Shown here piece by piece: positions 45,942-54,790 of a DNA stretch of 64,000 nt; within the stretch, counting starts at the first letter, position 1, and the number at the start of each line of letters is the position of its first letter. Origin of the DNA: Clostridium thailandense (GTDB lineage Bacteria > Bacillota > Clostridia > Clostridiales > Clostridiaceae); NCBI RefSeq assembly GCF_019207025.1, contig NZ_JAEEGC010000008.1, forward strand, positions 39,985 to 103,984. Reading direction: 5' to 3'. The notes beneath the pieces were generated by a model, which made no database searches, was not told the DNA's origin, and saw nothing but the letters and a program-made list of their open reading frames with translations. The position numbers and the translations under genes are program-made.

Positions 45942-46024
45942 TACTGTATTTCCTCCTTAATAATTGTCCTACATTATTATCAATTGTTTTTGTTTCATTG
46001 CAAGTTGTTTCTTGCTAATATATA

Positions 46025-46055
46025 ATTCTACCACTTGGAGTAAACTCAAAGTCAA
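46025..46055 (-). promoter_or_regulatory. MerR-type promoter/operator of the third AKR gene
   Basis: On the minus strand TTGACT, a 19-bp spacer and TAGAAT; the dyad ACTTTGAGT-TT-ACTCCAAGT lies in the spacer, nearly identical to the site at 42698-42728. Confidence 0.7.
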
Positions 46056-46121
46056 TAGTTTTTTATTTTTTCTAATGCCTATTTTGTTTAATAAAGAGTT
46101 CCTATAAAAGAAAAAGAGCTG

Positions 46122-46151
46122 TATCAAAATGCATACATATGCGTTCTGATA
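46122..46151 (-). terminator. Terminator of the iron alcohol dehydrogenase gene
   Basis: On the minus strand a long imperfect stem (TATCA-AA-GCATA with TATGC-TT-TGATA) followed by CAGCTCTTTTTCTTTTA, about 50 nt after the dehydrogenase stop. Confidence 0.65.
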
Positions 46152-46202
46152 AGCCCATCTTATATGAAATAAACTTAATTTATCTTTAAACATATTCTAT
46201 GA

Positions 46203-47345
46203 CTAATCTTCATAAATCTCTTTAATTAAACTTACTATATCTTCTTTGCTAGGTATTCTTGGATTAGTTTTTGTACAATTATCTTTTAATGCTGCATCTA
46301 CCATGCTTTCCAACTTACTAAATAGCTCATTTTTGTTTACATTTGCTTCTTTTAGATTGCTTGGAATATTAGTTTCTCTCATAAGTACTTTTATTGCACA
46401 AATAATACTGATAACTCCTTCCTCTGTTGAGGAACATGGAAGACCCAATATTCTAGATAAATCAGCATATTTTCTAGCTGCTTCTGTTTCTCTTTGCCCT
46501 TGAAGCTCTGCATTATATTTAATTACATAAGGTAGAACAATTGAATTTGCTCTACCATGAGGAATGTGGAAATTTCCACCTACAGTATGAGCTATGCTAT
46601 GATTAATTCCTAAATTTGCATTTGTAAATGCCATACCGGCCATACATGATGCATTATGCAGTTTTTCTCTTGCGACCATATCATTTCCATCCTTGTAAGC
46701 TCTCAATAAATACCCAAATACCAATTTTACAGTTTTTTCAGCAAGAGCATCTGTATAATCAGAGCTATTTTTAGAAACATAAGCCTCAATAGCATGGGTT
46801 AAAACATCCATGGCTGTATCAGCTGTTATTTGTGGAGGTACTGTTTTAACAAAATCTGCATCTATTATAGCTATATCCGGAACCATCTCCTCATCAACTA
46901 AAGGAAATTTTGTAGTTCCCATAGTAATTACTGAAAATGAAGTAACTTCAGATCCTGTACCACTGGTAGTTGGTATAGCTATAAATAATGGCCTATTGTA
47001 TTTATCTCCATTAGAATTTAATATTTTAATAGTAAATAATATGATGCTTTTGGTAGCATCAATTGAGGAGCCCCCACCTAATGCAATTATTACATCTGGT
47101 TTAAAAGTTCTCATTTTATTTACTCCTGCAGCAACAGTTTCAATTGATGGGTCAGGTTTTATTTCTGAAAAAATTTCATATTTCACTTCATTAGCCTTAA
47201 ATATGTTAACTATATTATCTACAGCACCTGATTTAAGCATAAATGGATCTGTAACTATGCATACTCTTTTATTTCTTATAGTATTTAAATACTCTATTGA
47301 TCCCTTATCAAAACAAATTTTAGGTTTAACGCTAAATATATTCAT
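46203..47345 (-). CDS. Iron-containing alcohol dehydrogenase
   Basis: 380 aa, group III alcohol dehydrogenase. NAD site ALGGGSSIDATK, TTSGTGSEVTSF, and metal ligands in MDVLTHAIEAYVS and INHSIAHTVGGNFHIPHG (Asp further upstream, three His). It reduces aldehydes to alcohols, with members acting on propanediol-derived, butyl or ethyl aldehydes; substrate undetermined. Start ATG after AAAGGAGG. It lies divergent from an AraC-type response regulator (47652) with a 306-bp intergenic region, which is the likely control region. Confidence 0.9.
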   Translation of the reverse strand: MNIFSVKPKICFDKGSIEYLNTIRNKRVCIVTDPFMLKSGAVDNIVNIFKANEVKYEIFSEIKPDPSIETVAAGVNKMRTFKPDVIIALGGGSSIDATKSIILFTIKILNSNGDKYNRPLFIAIPTTSGTGSEVTSFSVITMGTTKFPLVDEEMVPDIAIIDADFVKTVPPQITADTAMDVLTHAIEAYVSKNSSDYTDALAEKTVKLVFGYLLRAYKDGNDMVAREKLHNASCMAGMAFTNANLGINHSIAHTVGGNFHIPHGRANSIVLPYVIKYNAELQGQRETEAARKYADLSRILGLPCSSTEEGVISIICAIKVLMRETNIPSNLKEANVNKNELFSKLESMVDAALKDNCTKTNPRIPSKEDIVSLIKEIYED

Positions 47346-47651
47346 ATAATTCCTCCTTTTATATATTTATTTTATTCTAATATTCCTGATATTTTTTATA
47401 CTATTTTGACTATTTTATTGTCTATATAAACTTATTAAAATTGTATTTTTTGTATTGATTTATGTATTTTTTTGATGTAAATTAGTATATTCTTTACAAA
47501 TACTCAATATTTTCTTACACTAATAGTAGGTGTCAATTAACTTTTTCATATAAATCTTTAAGCATAATTATTTGATATTGTTAAATAATTATTAAATGTA
47601 CTAGTATATATATTTTGAGTTCACTAAAATTTTTAGAGGAGATATAATATT

Positions 47652-48410
47652 ATGTGTAAATTATTAATTGTAGATGATGAAGCTTTTGAACGTAAAGTTA
47701 TTCGCTTTATGCTAAAAAAGAACTTTAGCAATATAGAAATAGTAGCTGAGGCAGCTAATGGAGACGATGCTATATTATTAGCCAAAAAATATAAACCTAA
47801 TATACTCATTATGGATATCAAAATGCCAGGAAAAAATGGTTTAGAAGCACAACAATCAATAATTCAATTTAATCCAAATGTAAAGACAATTATTTTGACA
47901 GCTTTTGATAACTTTAACTTTGCACAAAATGCTATTAAACTTGGTGTAGTTGACTACATATTAAAACCTATAAGACCTGAAGAACTCAGTAATTCTGTTA
48001 CTAAAGTTATATCTTTATTAAAAAACGAAAAAATATTTTCCCAAAGTTCTGAAGATATATCTTCCAATAAAGATCCTATTTTTAAAGCTGTTAAATATAT
48101 AAAAAAGAACTTTAATAAAAACTTAACTCTTGAATCAGTATCAGAATTCGTACATTTAAATCCTCAGTATTTTAGTAGATATTTTAAGAATAACACAGGT
48201 GTAAATTTTACAGAGTACGTATCTAAAGTACGAATAAAAGAAGGAAAAAAATTACTAGTATCTACAAACAGAAGCATAAGCAGTATATCCCTTGATCTTG
48301 GTTATATAGATCCCGCTTATTTCACTAAAGTTTTTATAAAATATGAAGGAATCTCTCCGCATAAATATAGACTAAGTAACCAAAAAGACTCACTAAAATT
48401 AGATATATAG
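47652..48410 (+). CDS. Response regulator, REC + AraC-type HTH (orphan)
   Basis: 252 aa. REC: LIVDDE, phosphoacceptor Asp in LIMDIKMPGKNG, LKPI. AraC-type HTH C-terminal (LTLESVSEFVHLNPQYFSRYF and SISSISLDLGYIDPAYFTKVF, each half of the double HTH). Ribosome site GAGGAG. No kinase gene adjoins it; the divergent iron alcohol dehydrogenase is the nearest candidate target. Similar in build to the response regulator at 9263-9967, whose sensor has a PocR domain; cross-talk is possible but unproven. The terminator stem covers its last codons. Confidence 0.88.
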   Translation: MCKLLIVDDEAFERKVIRFMLKKNFSNIEIVAEAANGDDAILLAKKYKPNILIMDIKMPGKNGLEAQQSIIQFNPNVKTIILTAFDNFNFAQNAIKLGVVDYILKPIRPEELSNSVTKVISLLKNEKIFSQSSEDISSNKDPIFKAVKYIKKNFNKNLTLESVSEFVHLNPQYFSRYFKNNTGVNFTEYVSKVRIKEGKKLLVSTNRSISSISLDLGYIDPAYFTKVFIKYEGISPHKYRLSNQKDSLKLDI

Positions 48411-48424
48411 TCTAATTTTAGTGA
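48390..48424 (+). terminator. Terminator overlapping the response regulator stop
   Basis: TCACTAAAATTAGA (48390-48403) pairs with TCTAATTTTAGTGA (48411-48424), 14 bp perfect, 7-nt loop containing the stop codon, then ATCTTTTATT. The stem begins inside the coding sequence. Confidence 0.7.
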
Positions 48425-48568
48425 ATCTTTTATTAGTTTCTCAATATCTTCTCTAGTAATTCTTTTGAATAAACACTTGTATAAATCTTTGCAAATATAG
48501 TCTGGACCATAATAACTATTATTGAAACTATGCCACAATACTTTACAGCTGTCCATCCATAATTGCAA
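48421..48568 (-). pseudogene. Possible remnant of an unidentified gene
   Basis: On the minus strand an open stretch reads DSCKVLWHSFNNSYYGPDYI, then CKDLYKCLFKRITREDIEKL. It has protein-like composition but no ribosome site, and its start would be a TTG. It runs into the terminator hairpin. I do not recognise it. The remaining sequence up to 48770 shows nothing supported. Confidence 0.2.
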
Positions 48569-48778
48569 TTTTAAATGTAGTATTATATTTGCTGAAAACC
48601 AAAATAAAATTACAATTATACTCCTAATTGCTATATTTTTCTACAAACTCAATAGCTATTGAAAGTATATACCTGTTGTCCTTTTAGACTTCTGTGTTGT
48701 AAACTAAGTGCAGGATTCTGTTTTTCAAATATAGTGAACTGTAATTGACTTAAATATGAAGATAAAACAACGCAAAAA

Positions 48779-48794
48779 CTGTTTTTTACAACAG
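48779..48794 (-). terminator. Terminator of the SEDS gene
   Basis: On the minus strand CTGTT-GTAAAA-AACAG followed by TTTTTGCGTTGTTTT, about 40 nt after the stop of the FtsW/RodA-like gene. Confidence 0.55.
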
Positions 48795-48833
48795 AAGAAG
48801 AAAAGATAAAGACTGCCTAAGTACAATAATCCC

Positions 48834-50141
48834 TTAAGATTTAATACTAATACTTGAAGTATTAGACAAGTTTTTCGCTTTATATATACTTAATATAAGC
48901 CCTACTGCCGCCATTTGAACCACCAATCCTGATCCTCCATAACTTATAAAGGGCAAACTTACTGATACAATAGGCATAAAGCCTAATATCATAAGTATAT
49001 TCCAAATAAATTTTAGTGCAAAAATACACAAAAATCCCTGAATAACTAAGCTTCCAAAGCTATCTCTTATTTTCTTTGCTGCCATAAATAAGCGTATTAT
49101 AAATATAAAAGCCAATGATATAACCACAATTCCACCTATCCATCCAAAAGCATAAATTATGTAGGTAAGCACAAAATCATTTTGTATCTCTGGAATAGTT
49201 CTAGGAGGAGAATTTAAACCATGACCATATAATCCCACTGATTTTAAAACTAATGAAATTTGTGAATTAATATAACCTGCTCCATTGGGATCACTTTCTG
49301 GATGTAAGAATACCATTAATCTTTTAATATGATATTCTCTTGAAGCAATAAACGTAATAGTGCCACCTAAAACTGTAAATATCATAATAAGAATATACCT
49401 TAATTTTGCTTTTACAAGAATCATGAGAGTTATAAATAATACTAGATAAATTATTAAACACATCATTGTATTTAAAAGCACATATAGTCCTAACGGTATA
49501 AAAGCTATAAAAAATAGATATGCTATATGCTTTATGCTGTCCCACTCTAAATCCTGCAGCATCTTTGGAAGAGTGATAGCATACAAAAACAAACTCATTT
49601 CTGTAATATCCATGCTCAAAAAACCTAAGTTAATCCACCTCTTTGTACCGTTTATCTCAGGACATACAATACATTGAAAAAATAATATTAAACTTATTAT
49701 GGTATAAATAATTTTAGAATACCTTTCAAGGGTTTTATAATTAAAGAAATATAATGCTGTCATTATACAACAACCGAGTACATTGTAAAATATAGTTCTA
49801 TAGACTCTATCTATATTTAGGTCTATTCCTCTTGTTGCAATAAAATAAATGCTAAGTAATCCTATAAGTGATAATACAACTGTTAAAAGTATAATAGAAA
49901 TTTCAGGAACTGCTTTGTGACTCTCATTTAGCTGTTTACCAATAATTTCAGCATCACCCATTTGTAAAATAGATTCTTTTACTGCTTCTTCTTCAATTAT
50001 TCCATTTTCCATTAATCCTTCTATTTTTTCTTGCAGGTGATCAAAAAGTTCTTCCTTTATCTCATTATGCGCCTTTTTGTATTTGACATGGCTGCAAACT
50101 CTATTAATATATTCATCTATTTTATAAGCTTCTATCCCCAT
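48834..50141 (-). CDS. FtsW/RodA/SpoVE (SEDS)-like protein with N-terminal permease-prefix domain
   Basis: 435 aa from ATG 50141, which follows GGGAGGGG; an outer ATG at 50156 contains it. Residues about 1-75 form a small helical domain (INRVCSHVKYKKAHNEIKEE, EEAVKESILQMGDAEIIGKQL) of the 'permease prefix / HAAS' kind found on PadR-linked membrane proteins. About ten membrane segments follow, with SEDS motifs: GTKRWINLGFLSMDITE (like the G-x-x-RW-I-x-L-G-x-QPSE motif, with QPSE replaced), a large loop with GYINSQISLVLKSVGLYGHG and the C-terminal ISYGGSGL. SEDS proteins polymerise or flip peptidoglycan precursors. It is co-transcribed with a PadR regulator, overlapping it by 10 nt. Confidence 0.85.
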   Translation of the reverse strand: MGIEAYKIDEYINRVCSHVKYKKAHNEIKEELFDHLQEKIEGLMENGIIEEEAVKESILQMGDAEIIGKQLNESHKAVPEISIILLTVVLSLIGLLSIYFIATRGIDLNIDRVYRTIFYNVLGCCIMTALYFFNYKTLERYSKIIYTIISLILFFQCIVCPEINGTKRWINLGFLSMDITEMSLFLYAITLPKMLQDLEWDSIKHIAYLFFIAFIPLGLYVLLNTMMCLIIYLVLFITLMILVKAKLRYILIMIFTVLGGTITFIASREYHIKRLMVFLHPESDPNGAGYINSQISLVLKSVGLYGHGLNSPPRTIPEIQNDFVLTYIIYAFGWIGGIVVISLAFIFIIRLFMAAKKIRDSFGSLVIQGFLCIFALKFIWNILMILGFMPIVSVSLPFISYGGSGLVVQMAAVGLILSIYKAKNLSNTSSISIKS

Positions 50142-50473
50142 GAAAACCCCTCCCATATAACTTTATCTACTGCTGAGCGAAATACTTTCCATTCCTCCTG
50201 CTTTTCATTCATATGACTTTTTCCCGTCTTAGTTATTCTATAGTATTTTCTTTTTCTTCCGCTATCAGCTTCTGTCCAATAACACTCTACCATTCCCTCT
50301 CTCTCTAGAGAATGAAGTATAGGATATAGGGTTCCTTCTTTAAAAGTAAATACTCCATCAGATTTTGCTTCTATCTCTTTTATCATTTCATAGCCATACA
50401 TCGACTTCTTATCTAAAAGTGACAAAATTAAAATTATTGTACTTCCTTTCATAAGCTCTTTATTAACTGCCAT
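50132..50473 (-). CDS. PadR-family transcriptional regulator
   Basis: 113 aa. Winged HTH with LSLLDKKSMYGYEMIKEIE, FKEGTLYPILHSLEREGMV and GRKRKYYRITKTGK, classical PadR. Start ATG 50473 lies 6 nt after GGAGGTG; the outer start 50491 includes that site. Its 3' end overlaps the SEDS gene by 10 nt. PadR genes are typically paired with a downstream gene carrying a permease-prefix domain, as here, and repress their own operon until a stress, often at the cell envelope, relieves it. Confidence 0.9.
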   Translation of the reverse strand: MAVNKELMKGSTIILILSLLDKKSMYGYEMIKEIEAKSDGVFTFKEGTLYPILHSLEREGMVECYWTEADSGRKRKYYRITKTGKSHMNEKQEEWKVFRSAVDKVIWEGFSWG

Positions 50474-50621
50474 AATTTCACCTCCAAACATTATGCATAG
50501 AATTACTATGCATCGTTTATCTATATATAAATATACACTTATTTCTTATTTCAGTCAATAGAAATAAATGCAGACTTTTCACTACAATTTGATATATTTT
50601 GCATGCTTACAATCACAACCA

Positions 50622-51350
50622 TTATTGCTTTGGAAATCTAAAATGACCTGTTATTTTTGGCATCCAATACATAATTTCATCCCCCTCTCTAGCATAAGGT
50701 GGTGCATTATGTATTATATACGGAATACCATCTGCTCTTCTTTTATCAGAAACTATAGCTATATGCTCACTGTGATCAAAGGTTAAGATATCCCCGGGCT
50801 GCCATTCTTTTAAATTCTCTATATCGTTAGCCTTTAATTCAGTAGTAAGACTATTTGCATGCTTTTTAAAATAAACATAAAGATTAGGCACTCTTCTAAA
50901 ATCTATATTAGGATCTGGCTTACCCTCAATTCTCTTATAGTCACTAGGATGATTTCTTATATCCTCATCTACCATATCTTTTAGATTATATCCAGCCTCT
51001 TTAAATGCTCTCCATACTAAATCAGTGCATACTCCTTCATTCTCTGGAGGATATCCACCAACATAATAGTCTCCTTTATATTTTATTTTCTTATCTGCTT
51101 CTTTTCTTGCTCCAAGAACTATATCTTCCTGATCTTTTATTCCATCTTTATCTTTATCTGAACTTATCAGTATTATGCTCTTCTTTAACTTTTGGCCAAT
51201 TGTCTCGTTCTTTTTTTCACTGGATGTATTTTTAATCTGCACCTTTGTTATATTACTGCTGAAATATTTATCTTTCTGTGTAAAAACTTTATAACCTATA
51301 GTAATTAAACAAATGGAAGATAAAAATATTATAAAAAACTTCTTTTTCAT
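50622..51350 (-). CDS. DUF1287 family protein (NlpC/P60-like), membrane-anchored
   Basis: 242 aa from ATG 51350, after AGGAG. N-terminal signal anchor (KKKFFIIFLSSICLITIGY), then a linker. The DUF1287 domain starts near residue 80 (DGIKDQEDIVLGARK) with catalytic-type Cys in GVCTDLVWRAFK and His in FDHSEHIAIVSDK, and a NAPPYAREGDEIMYW region. The fold is related to NlpC/P60 amidases, so it may cut or trim cell-wall peptides outside the cell. It precedes the padR-SEDS unit on the same strand (149 nt gap), suggesting a cell-wall remodelling neighbourhood. Confidence 0.85.
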   Translation of the reverse strand: MKKKFFIIFLSSICLITIGYKVFTQKDKYFSSNITKVQIKNTSSEKKNETIGQKLKKSIILISSDKDKDGIKDQEDIVLGARKEADKKIKYKGDYYVGGYPPENEGVCTDLVWRAFKEAGYNLKDMVDEDIRNHPSDYKRIEGKPDPNIDFRRVPNLYVYFKKHANSLTTELKANDIENLKEWQPGDILTFDHSEHIAIVSDKRRADGIPYIIHNAPPYAREGDEIMYWMPKITGHFRFPKQ

Positions 51351-51476
51351 TTTTTCACTCCTTGTCCCCTTTTGAAGTTTGGCTTTCAATTGATAAACTT
51401 TGTATAATATTATTTTAACATATTATAAGTGATAAGAATCGTATTGAATTTTGCATTCATTTATCACCAGTAAATA

Positions 51477-51506
51477 TAGGTAAACACGACCCACACTTAA
51501 CTTATC
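51477..51506 (-). repeat. Short repeat family C, copy 2
   Basis: Inverted copy of 13586-13615 (shared core AAGTTAAGTGT and CGTGTTT). It lies in the 294-bp gap between the DUF1287 gene and the preA terminator. No ORF in that gap. Confidence 0.45.
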
Positions 51507-51592
51507 CTTCAGTGTATATTGACATTCTTTCGGCACGATAAATACTTTTGATAAGGCTAAGGCTCAGTATTTTCACTTCAAAAAACAACAAA

Positions 51593-51613
51593 AGTCTTTG
51601 AAATTCAAAGACT
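51593..51613 (-). terminator. Terminator of the pyrimidine-degradation operon
   Basis: On the minus strand AGTCTTTGAATTTCAAAGAC followed by TTTTGTTGTTTTTT. It is 30 nt downstream of the preA stop and ends the island that begins with pucR. Confidence 0.75.
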
Positions 51614-51644
51614 CTTCATTGCATTAATATTGCAGTAAATTAAA

Positions 51645-52847
51645 TCATTTATACACCTTTTCTCCTGCTGAAATTCCATTTATCATGCATACATTTGCAC
51701 ATAGATGGCATCCAACACATTTTTCATTTATTAACTTAGGTTCTCTAATTTCACTTTCCCATTTTATGGCTTGATGTCCACCATCATAGCATGAAATATA
51801 GCATCTTCCACAACCAACACAATTTTCTTTATTAAACCTAGGATATATTACATAGTTTCTGTCTAATTTATCTGCTGTAACTATATTCTTTAAAGCTATT
51901 CCAACCAAATCCTCCAGCTTTTCAAAGCCGTTTTCTTCCATATACAAAGTAATACCATTAATTAAATCCTCAATTATTCTATATCCATATTGCATAACTG
52001 CTGTAGTAATTTGCAAGTTACTGGCTCCCAAGCTTAAAAATTCAACTGCATCCCTCCAAGTTTCTATTCCTCCCATTCCACTTATCGGAATTCCCTTAAG
52101 TCTATCACTTTGTGCTAGATCGTTTATAAATCTTAGTGCTATTGGTTTTATTGCTTTACCCGAATATCCGGATACAGCGGACTTTCCATTTATAACCGGA
52201 AAAGGTGTAAGTGTATCAAGATCTATTCTAGTTATGCTTTTTATTGTGTTTATTGCTGCAATACCATCTGCTCCACCTTCAATAGATGCTACTGCTGGTA
52301 TTATCATATCTCCAATATTAGGCGTCATTTTCGATAATATTGGAAGATGAGTTCCTTTTCTAGTTGCTTCACAATATTTCCCAACTAATTCTGGACTTTG
52401 TCCTACATCTGCTCCCATAGCTTCACTAGTCATTTGAGGACAAGAAAAGTTACACTCTACTATATCCACACCAGCTTCTGTTACAAGCTTTGCAAGTTCT
52501 GTCCATTCTTCCTCGTTTTCCCCCATTATAGATGCAACTATTACTTTACTTGGAAAATCCCTTTTTAATTTTTGTAACCAAGCTAGGTTTTGTTCCAGAG
52601 TATGATCCGAAATTTGTTCTAAATTTTTAAATCCCATAAACGGCGTATTTTCTTTACCGATTACATCAAAACGTGGGGAAACCTCTCTAGGAATATAAAA
52701 ACCTATTGTTTTAAAAACGACTCCCGCCCAGCCCATTTCTAATGCCTTTGCGCACATTTCATAATTACTTCCTACAACAGAAGATGAAAGAAAAAAAGGA
52801 TTTTCACATTTAATTCCACAAAACTCTATAGATAAATCTTTACTCAT
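51645..52847 (-). CDS. preA: Dihydropyrimidine dehydrogenase catalytic subunit PreA (dihydroorotate dehydrogenase-like, Fe-S)
   Basis: About 400 aa from ATG 52847, after AAAGGAGG; the frame is open further upstream but lacks a start signal. TIM-barrel FMN domain with active-site Cys in [26 protein letters not shown], and [16 protein letters not shown]-terminal pair of [4Fe-4S] motifs: [16 protein letters not shown] and [11 protein letters not shown]. In E. coli PreA-PreT interconverts uracil and thymine with dihydro-forms using NAD(H). Here it is the last gene of the island, preceded by a short Fer4_20 protein instead of a full PreT. Named PydA in some pathway schemes. Confidence 0.9.
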   Translation of the reverse strand: MSKDLSIEFCGIKCENPFFLSSSVVGSNYEMCAKALEMGWAGVVFKTIGFYIPREVSPRFDVIGKENTPFMGFKNLEQISDHTLEQNLAWLQKLKRDFPSKVIVASIMGENEEEWTELAKLVTEAGVDIVECNFSCPQMTSEAMGADVGQSPELVGKYCEATRKGTHLPILSKMTPNIGDMIIPAVASIEGGADGIAAINTIKSITRIDLDTLTPFPVINGKSAVSGYSGKAIKPIALRFINDLAQSDRLKGIPISGMGGIETWRDAVEFLSLGASNLQITTAVMQYGYRIIEDLINGITLYMEENGFEKLEDLVGIALKNIVTADKLDRNYVIYPRFNKENCVGCGRCYISCYDGGHQAIKWESEIREPKLINEKCVGCHLCANVCMINGISAGEKVYK

Positions 52848-52888
52848 TATATATCCTCCTTTGTACTTATAGATATCCACACTGCCAA

Positions 52889-52936
52889 AAGTTGGCTTAC
52901 ACTCCGGGATATGTTTCCAAGTCTCAGCACTATAGA
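52889..52936. repeat. Partial copy of fold-back family B
   Basis: About 45 bp that align to the outer arm of the element at 40559-40784, sharing GGGATATGTTTCCAAG (one to two changes) and the following CAG-ACTATA. It is followed by a small hairpin GCACTATA / TATAGTGC (52927-52950). It lies between the short Fer4_20 gene and preA. Confidence 0.6.
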
Positions 52937-53007
52937 TATCTATATAGTGCAACATCCTCTATTAAGCATTCTGTACTATATTTCTATTTGTTAAAAAATT
53001 GTTTCAG

Positions 53008-53322
53008 TTATAAACATAAAGCTTCCTGAACCATTCTTATTTTAATAGGTCTGTCAATTTTTCCTCTTACACAATTCCTTTGACAATGCATTTTATTGTC
53101 ACAAGCTTCTCCACACCGTCCTAGATCTTCTATAGCTTTTTCTACTTTTAAAGCGGCTCCTTTATAGTTGTCCATTCTTAAGGACATAATTACACTTGCT
53201 GGATTTTTTCCTACTGGACAAGAACTACTGCAGGGTGGTTCATAACATAACAAACATCTTGATGCTTCTTCCTTTAACATAATGAAATTTATTTTTCCCA
53301 TATTTGTATTCATTCCTTTCAT
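53008..53322 (-). CDS. Fer4_20 iron-sulfur protein (N-terminal domain of PreT / GltD only)
   Basis: 104 aa. Eight or nine cysteines in the pattern CLLCYEPPCSSSCPVG ... GRCGEACDNKMHCQRNC, the cluster-binding N-terminal domain of PreT, GltD and dihydropyrimidine dehydrogenase. Full PreT proteins have about 410 residues with FAD and NAD(P)H domains; those are missing, and the frame ends cleanly with a stop after QEALCL. It could be a true stand-alone electron-transfer partner for PreA or a truncated PreT. Lies 25 nt after the hydantoinase gene and 160 nt before preA, that gap containing a repeat fragment. Confidence 0.8.
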   Translation of the reverse strand: MKGMNTNMGKINFIMLKEEASRCLLCYEPPCSSSCPVGKNPASVIMSLRMDNYKGAALKVEKAIEDLGRCGEACDNKMHCQRNCVRGKIDRPIKIRMVQEALCL

Positions 53323-53347
53323 ACTTATCCTTTAGGCACAAATCTTC

Positions 53348-54715
53348 TTAAGCTCTCGGTTTTCTCTTTAAGAATTTTCCCCAGCCAGGTTGTCCTAAAA
53401 ATTCTCCTTCTTTAAATACTATTCTTCCTCTTGAAAGAGTGGTATCAATATATCCCTTAAGTTTCAAACCTTCCCAAATAGTATGATCTACATCTGAATG
53501 CATATTATCTTTTGAAACTGTAAATTCCTTATTAGGATCATATATTACTATATCTGCATCAGAGCCTACTGCTATGGTTCCTTTTTCAGGAGCACATCCA
53601 TAAATCTTAGCAGGATTTGTTGAACAAAGCTCCACTACCCTATTAAAAGATAATCTTCCCTTATTTGCTTCACTTAGCATATATGGGTACATATTTTCAA
53701 TTCCCATACATCCATTAGGTATTTTTGTGAAATCATCTTTTCCCCAATCTTTTTCATAGCTTTGGAAAGGACAGTGATCTGTAGCAATTGTAGCTATATC
53801 TCCGCTTTTTATGCCCTGCCATAATGCATCTTGACTTTCCTGACCTTTCATTGGAGGTGAGCATACAAAGTTTCTACCATCTTCTCTTTTATACACATCA
53901 CTTGTAAAATGAAGATACTGCGGACAAGTTTCTGCATATATCTCATAGCCTTCATCTCTTGCTTTTTTAACTTCTTCCATGCCTTGCTTGTTTGCAAGAT
54001 GTACAATGTATAATGGTGTATTTAGTGATTTCGCCCAGTGTATGGCTCGAATATCAGCTTCCGCTTCAACAAATTCTGGACGTGAAAGATAATGATACCA
54101 TGCTGATGTTTTTCCTTCTATTAAAAATTCTTCCGTCCTCATATCAATAAGATCTGGATTTTCAGCATGAACAGCAATCATAGCTCCTACTTCTTTACCC
54201 TTTTTAAGCACCTTGCACATTACCCCATCATCTACCATTAGTCCTTCCTTTTTATACACCATAAATACTTTAAAGCTTGATATACCAAAATCCACTGCAG
54301 CTTTAAATTCATTTAGTACTTCCGTGGTTAGATCTGTTATAGCTACATGAAAAGCGTAATCTACACAAGCCTGGGGTTCACAAAGTTCATTTCTTCTTTT
54401 AGCAGTCTGTATAATTCCTTCACCTTTTTGTTGAAGTGCAAAATCAAAAACAGTAGTTACTCCACCACAAGCTGCTGCACGTGTACCTGCTTCATAACTG
54501 TCCGAAGAAATTGTTCCTCCAAAGGGCATTTCCAAATGTGTATGTGCATCTAATGCACCAGGAAGAATATATTTATCAGAAGCATCAATAATTTCAGCCT
54601 TATCATCTACTATATTATTTGCTATCATAACAACTTTTTCACCTTCAATAGCTACATCTGCCTTATAAGTATCAAAAGCAGTTATAATAGTGCCATTCTT
54701 AATTATCTTATCCAT
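53348..54715 (-). CDS. hydA: Dihydropyrimidinase / D-hydantoinase
   Basis: 455 aa, full length. Amidohydrolase metal site: DAHTHLEMP, carboxylated Lys in FKVFMVYK, His in MIAVHAEN and IVHLANKQG, and Asp in ATDHCPF. It hydrolyses 5,6-dihydrouracil to N-carbamoyl-beta-alanine. Start ATG after AAAGGGGTG. Its position between the NCS1 permease and the PreA subunits supports a pyrimidine role over hydantoin salvage. A MITE-like repeat occupies most of the 302-bp gap to the upstream permease gene. Confidence 0.92.
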   Translation of the reverse strand: MDKIIKNGTIITAFDTYKADVAIEGEKVVMIANNIVDDKAEIIDASDKYILPGALDAHTHLEMPFGGTISSDSYEAGTRAAACGGVTTVFDFALQQKGEGIIQTAKRRNELCEPQACVDYAFHVAITDLTTEVLNEFKAAVDFGISSFKVFMVYKKEGLMVDDGVMCKVLKKGKEVGAMIAVHAENPDLIDMRTEEFLIEGKTSAWYHYLSRPEFVEAEADIRAIHWAKSLNTPLYIVHLANKQGMEEVKKARDEGYEIYAETCPQYLHFTSDVYKREDGRNFVCSPPMKGQESQDALWQGIKSGDIATIATDHCPFQSYEKDWGKDDFTKIPNGCMGIENMYPYMLSEANKGRLSFNRVVELCSTNPAKIYGCAPEKGTIAVGSDADIVIYDPNKEFTVSKDNMHSDVDHTIWEGLKLKGYIDTTLSRGRIVFKEGEFLGQPGWGKFLKRKPRA

Positions 54716-54790
54716 AAAATCACCCCTTTTTTATTTCTTAGTAAATAACACTTGTTAATTAACACAACTTTCGCAAATTTTGCGACACAA

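Noticed and set aside
45969..46193. 74-residue minus-strand ORF
   Set aside because: It spans the MerR-type promoter and a terminator, has no ribosome site and no protein-like pattern.
46810..47349. 179-residue plus-strand ORF
   Set aside because: Shadow of the iron alcohol dehydrogenase on the other strand; no ribosome site.
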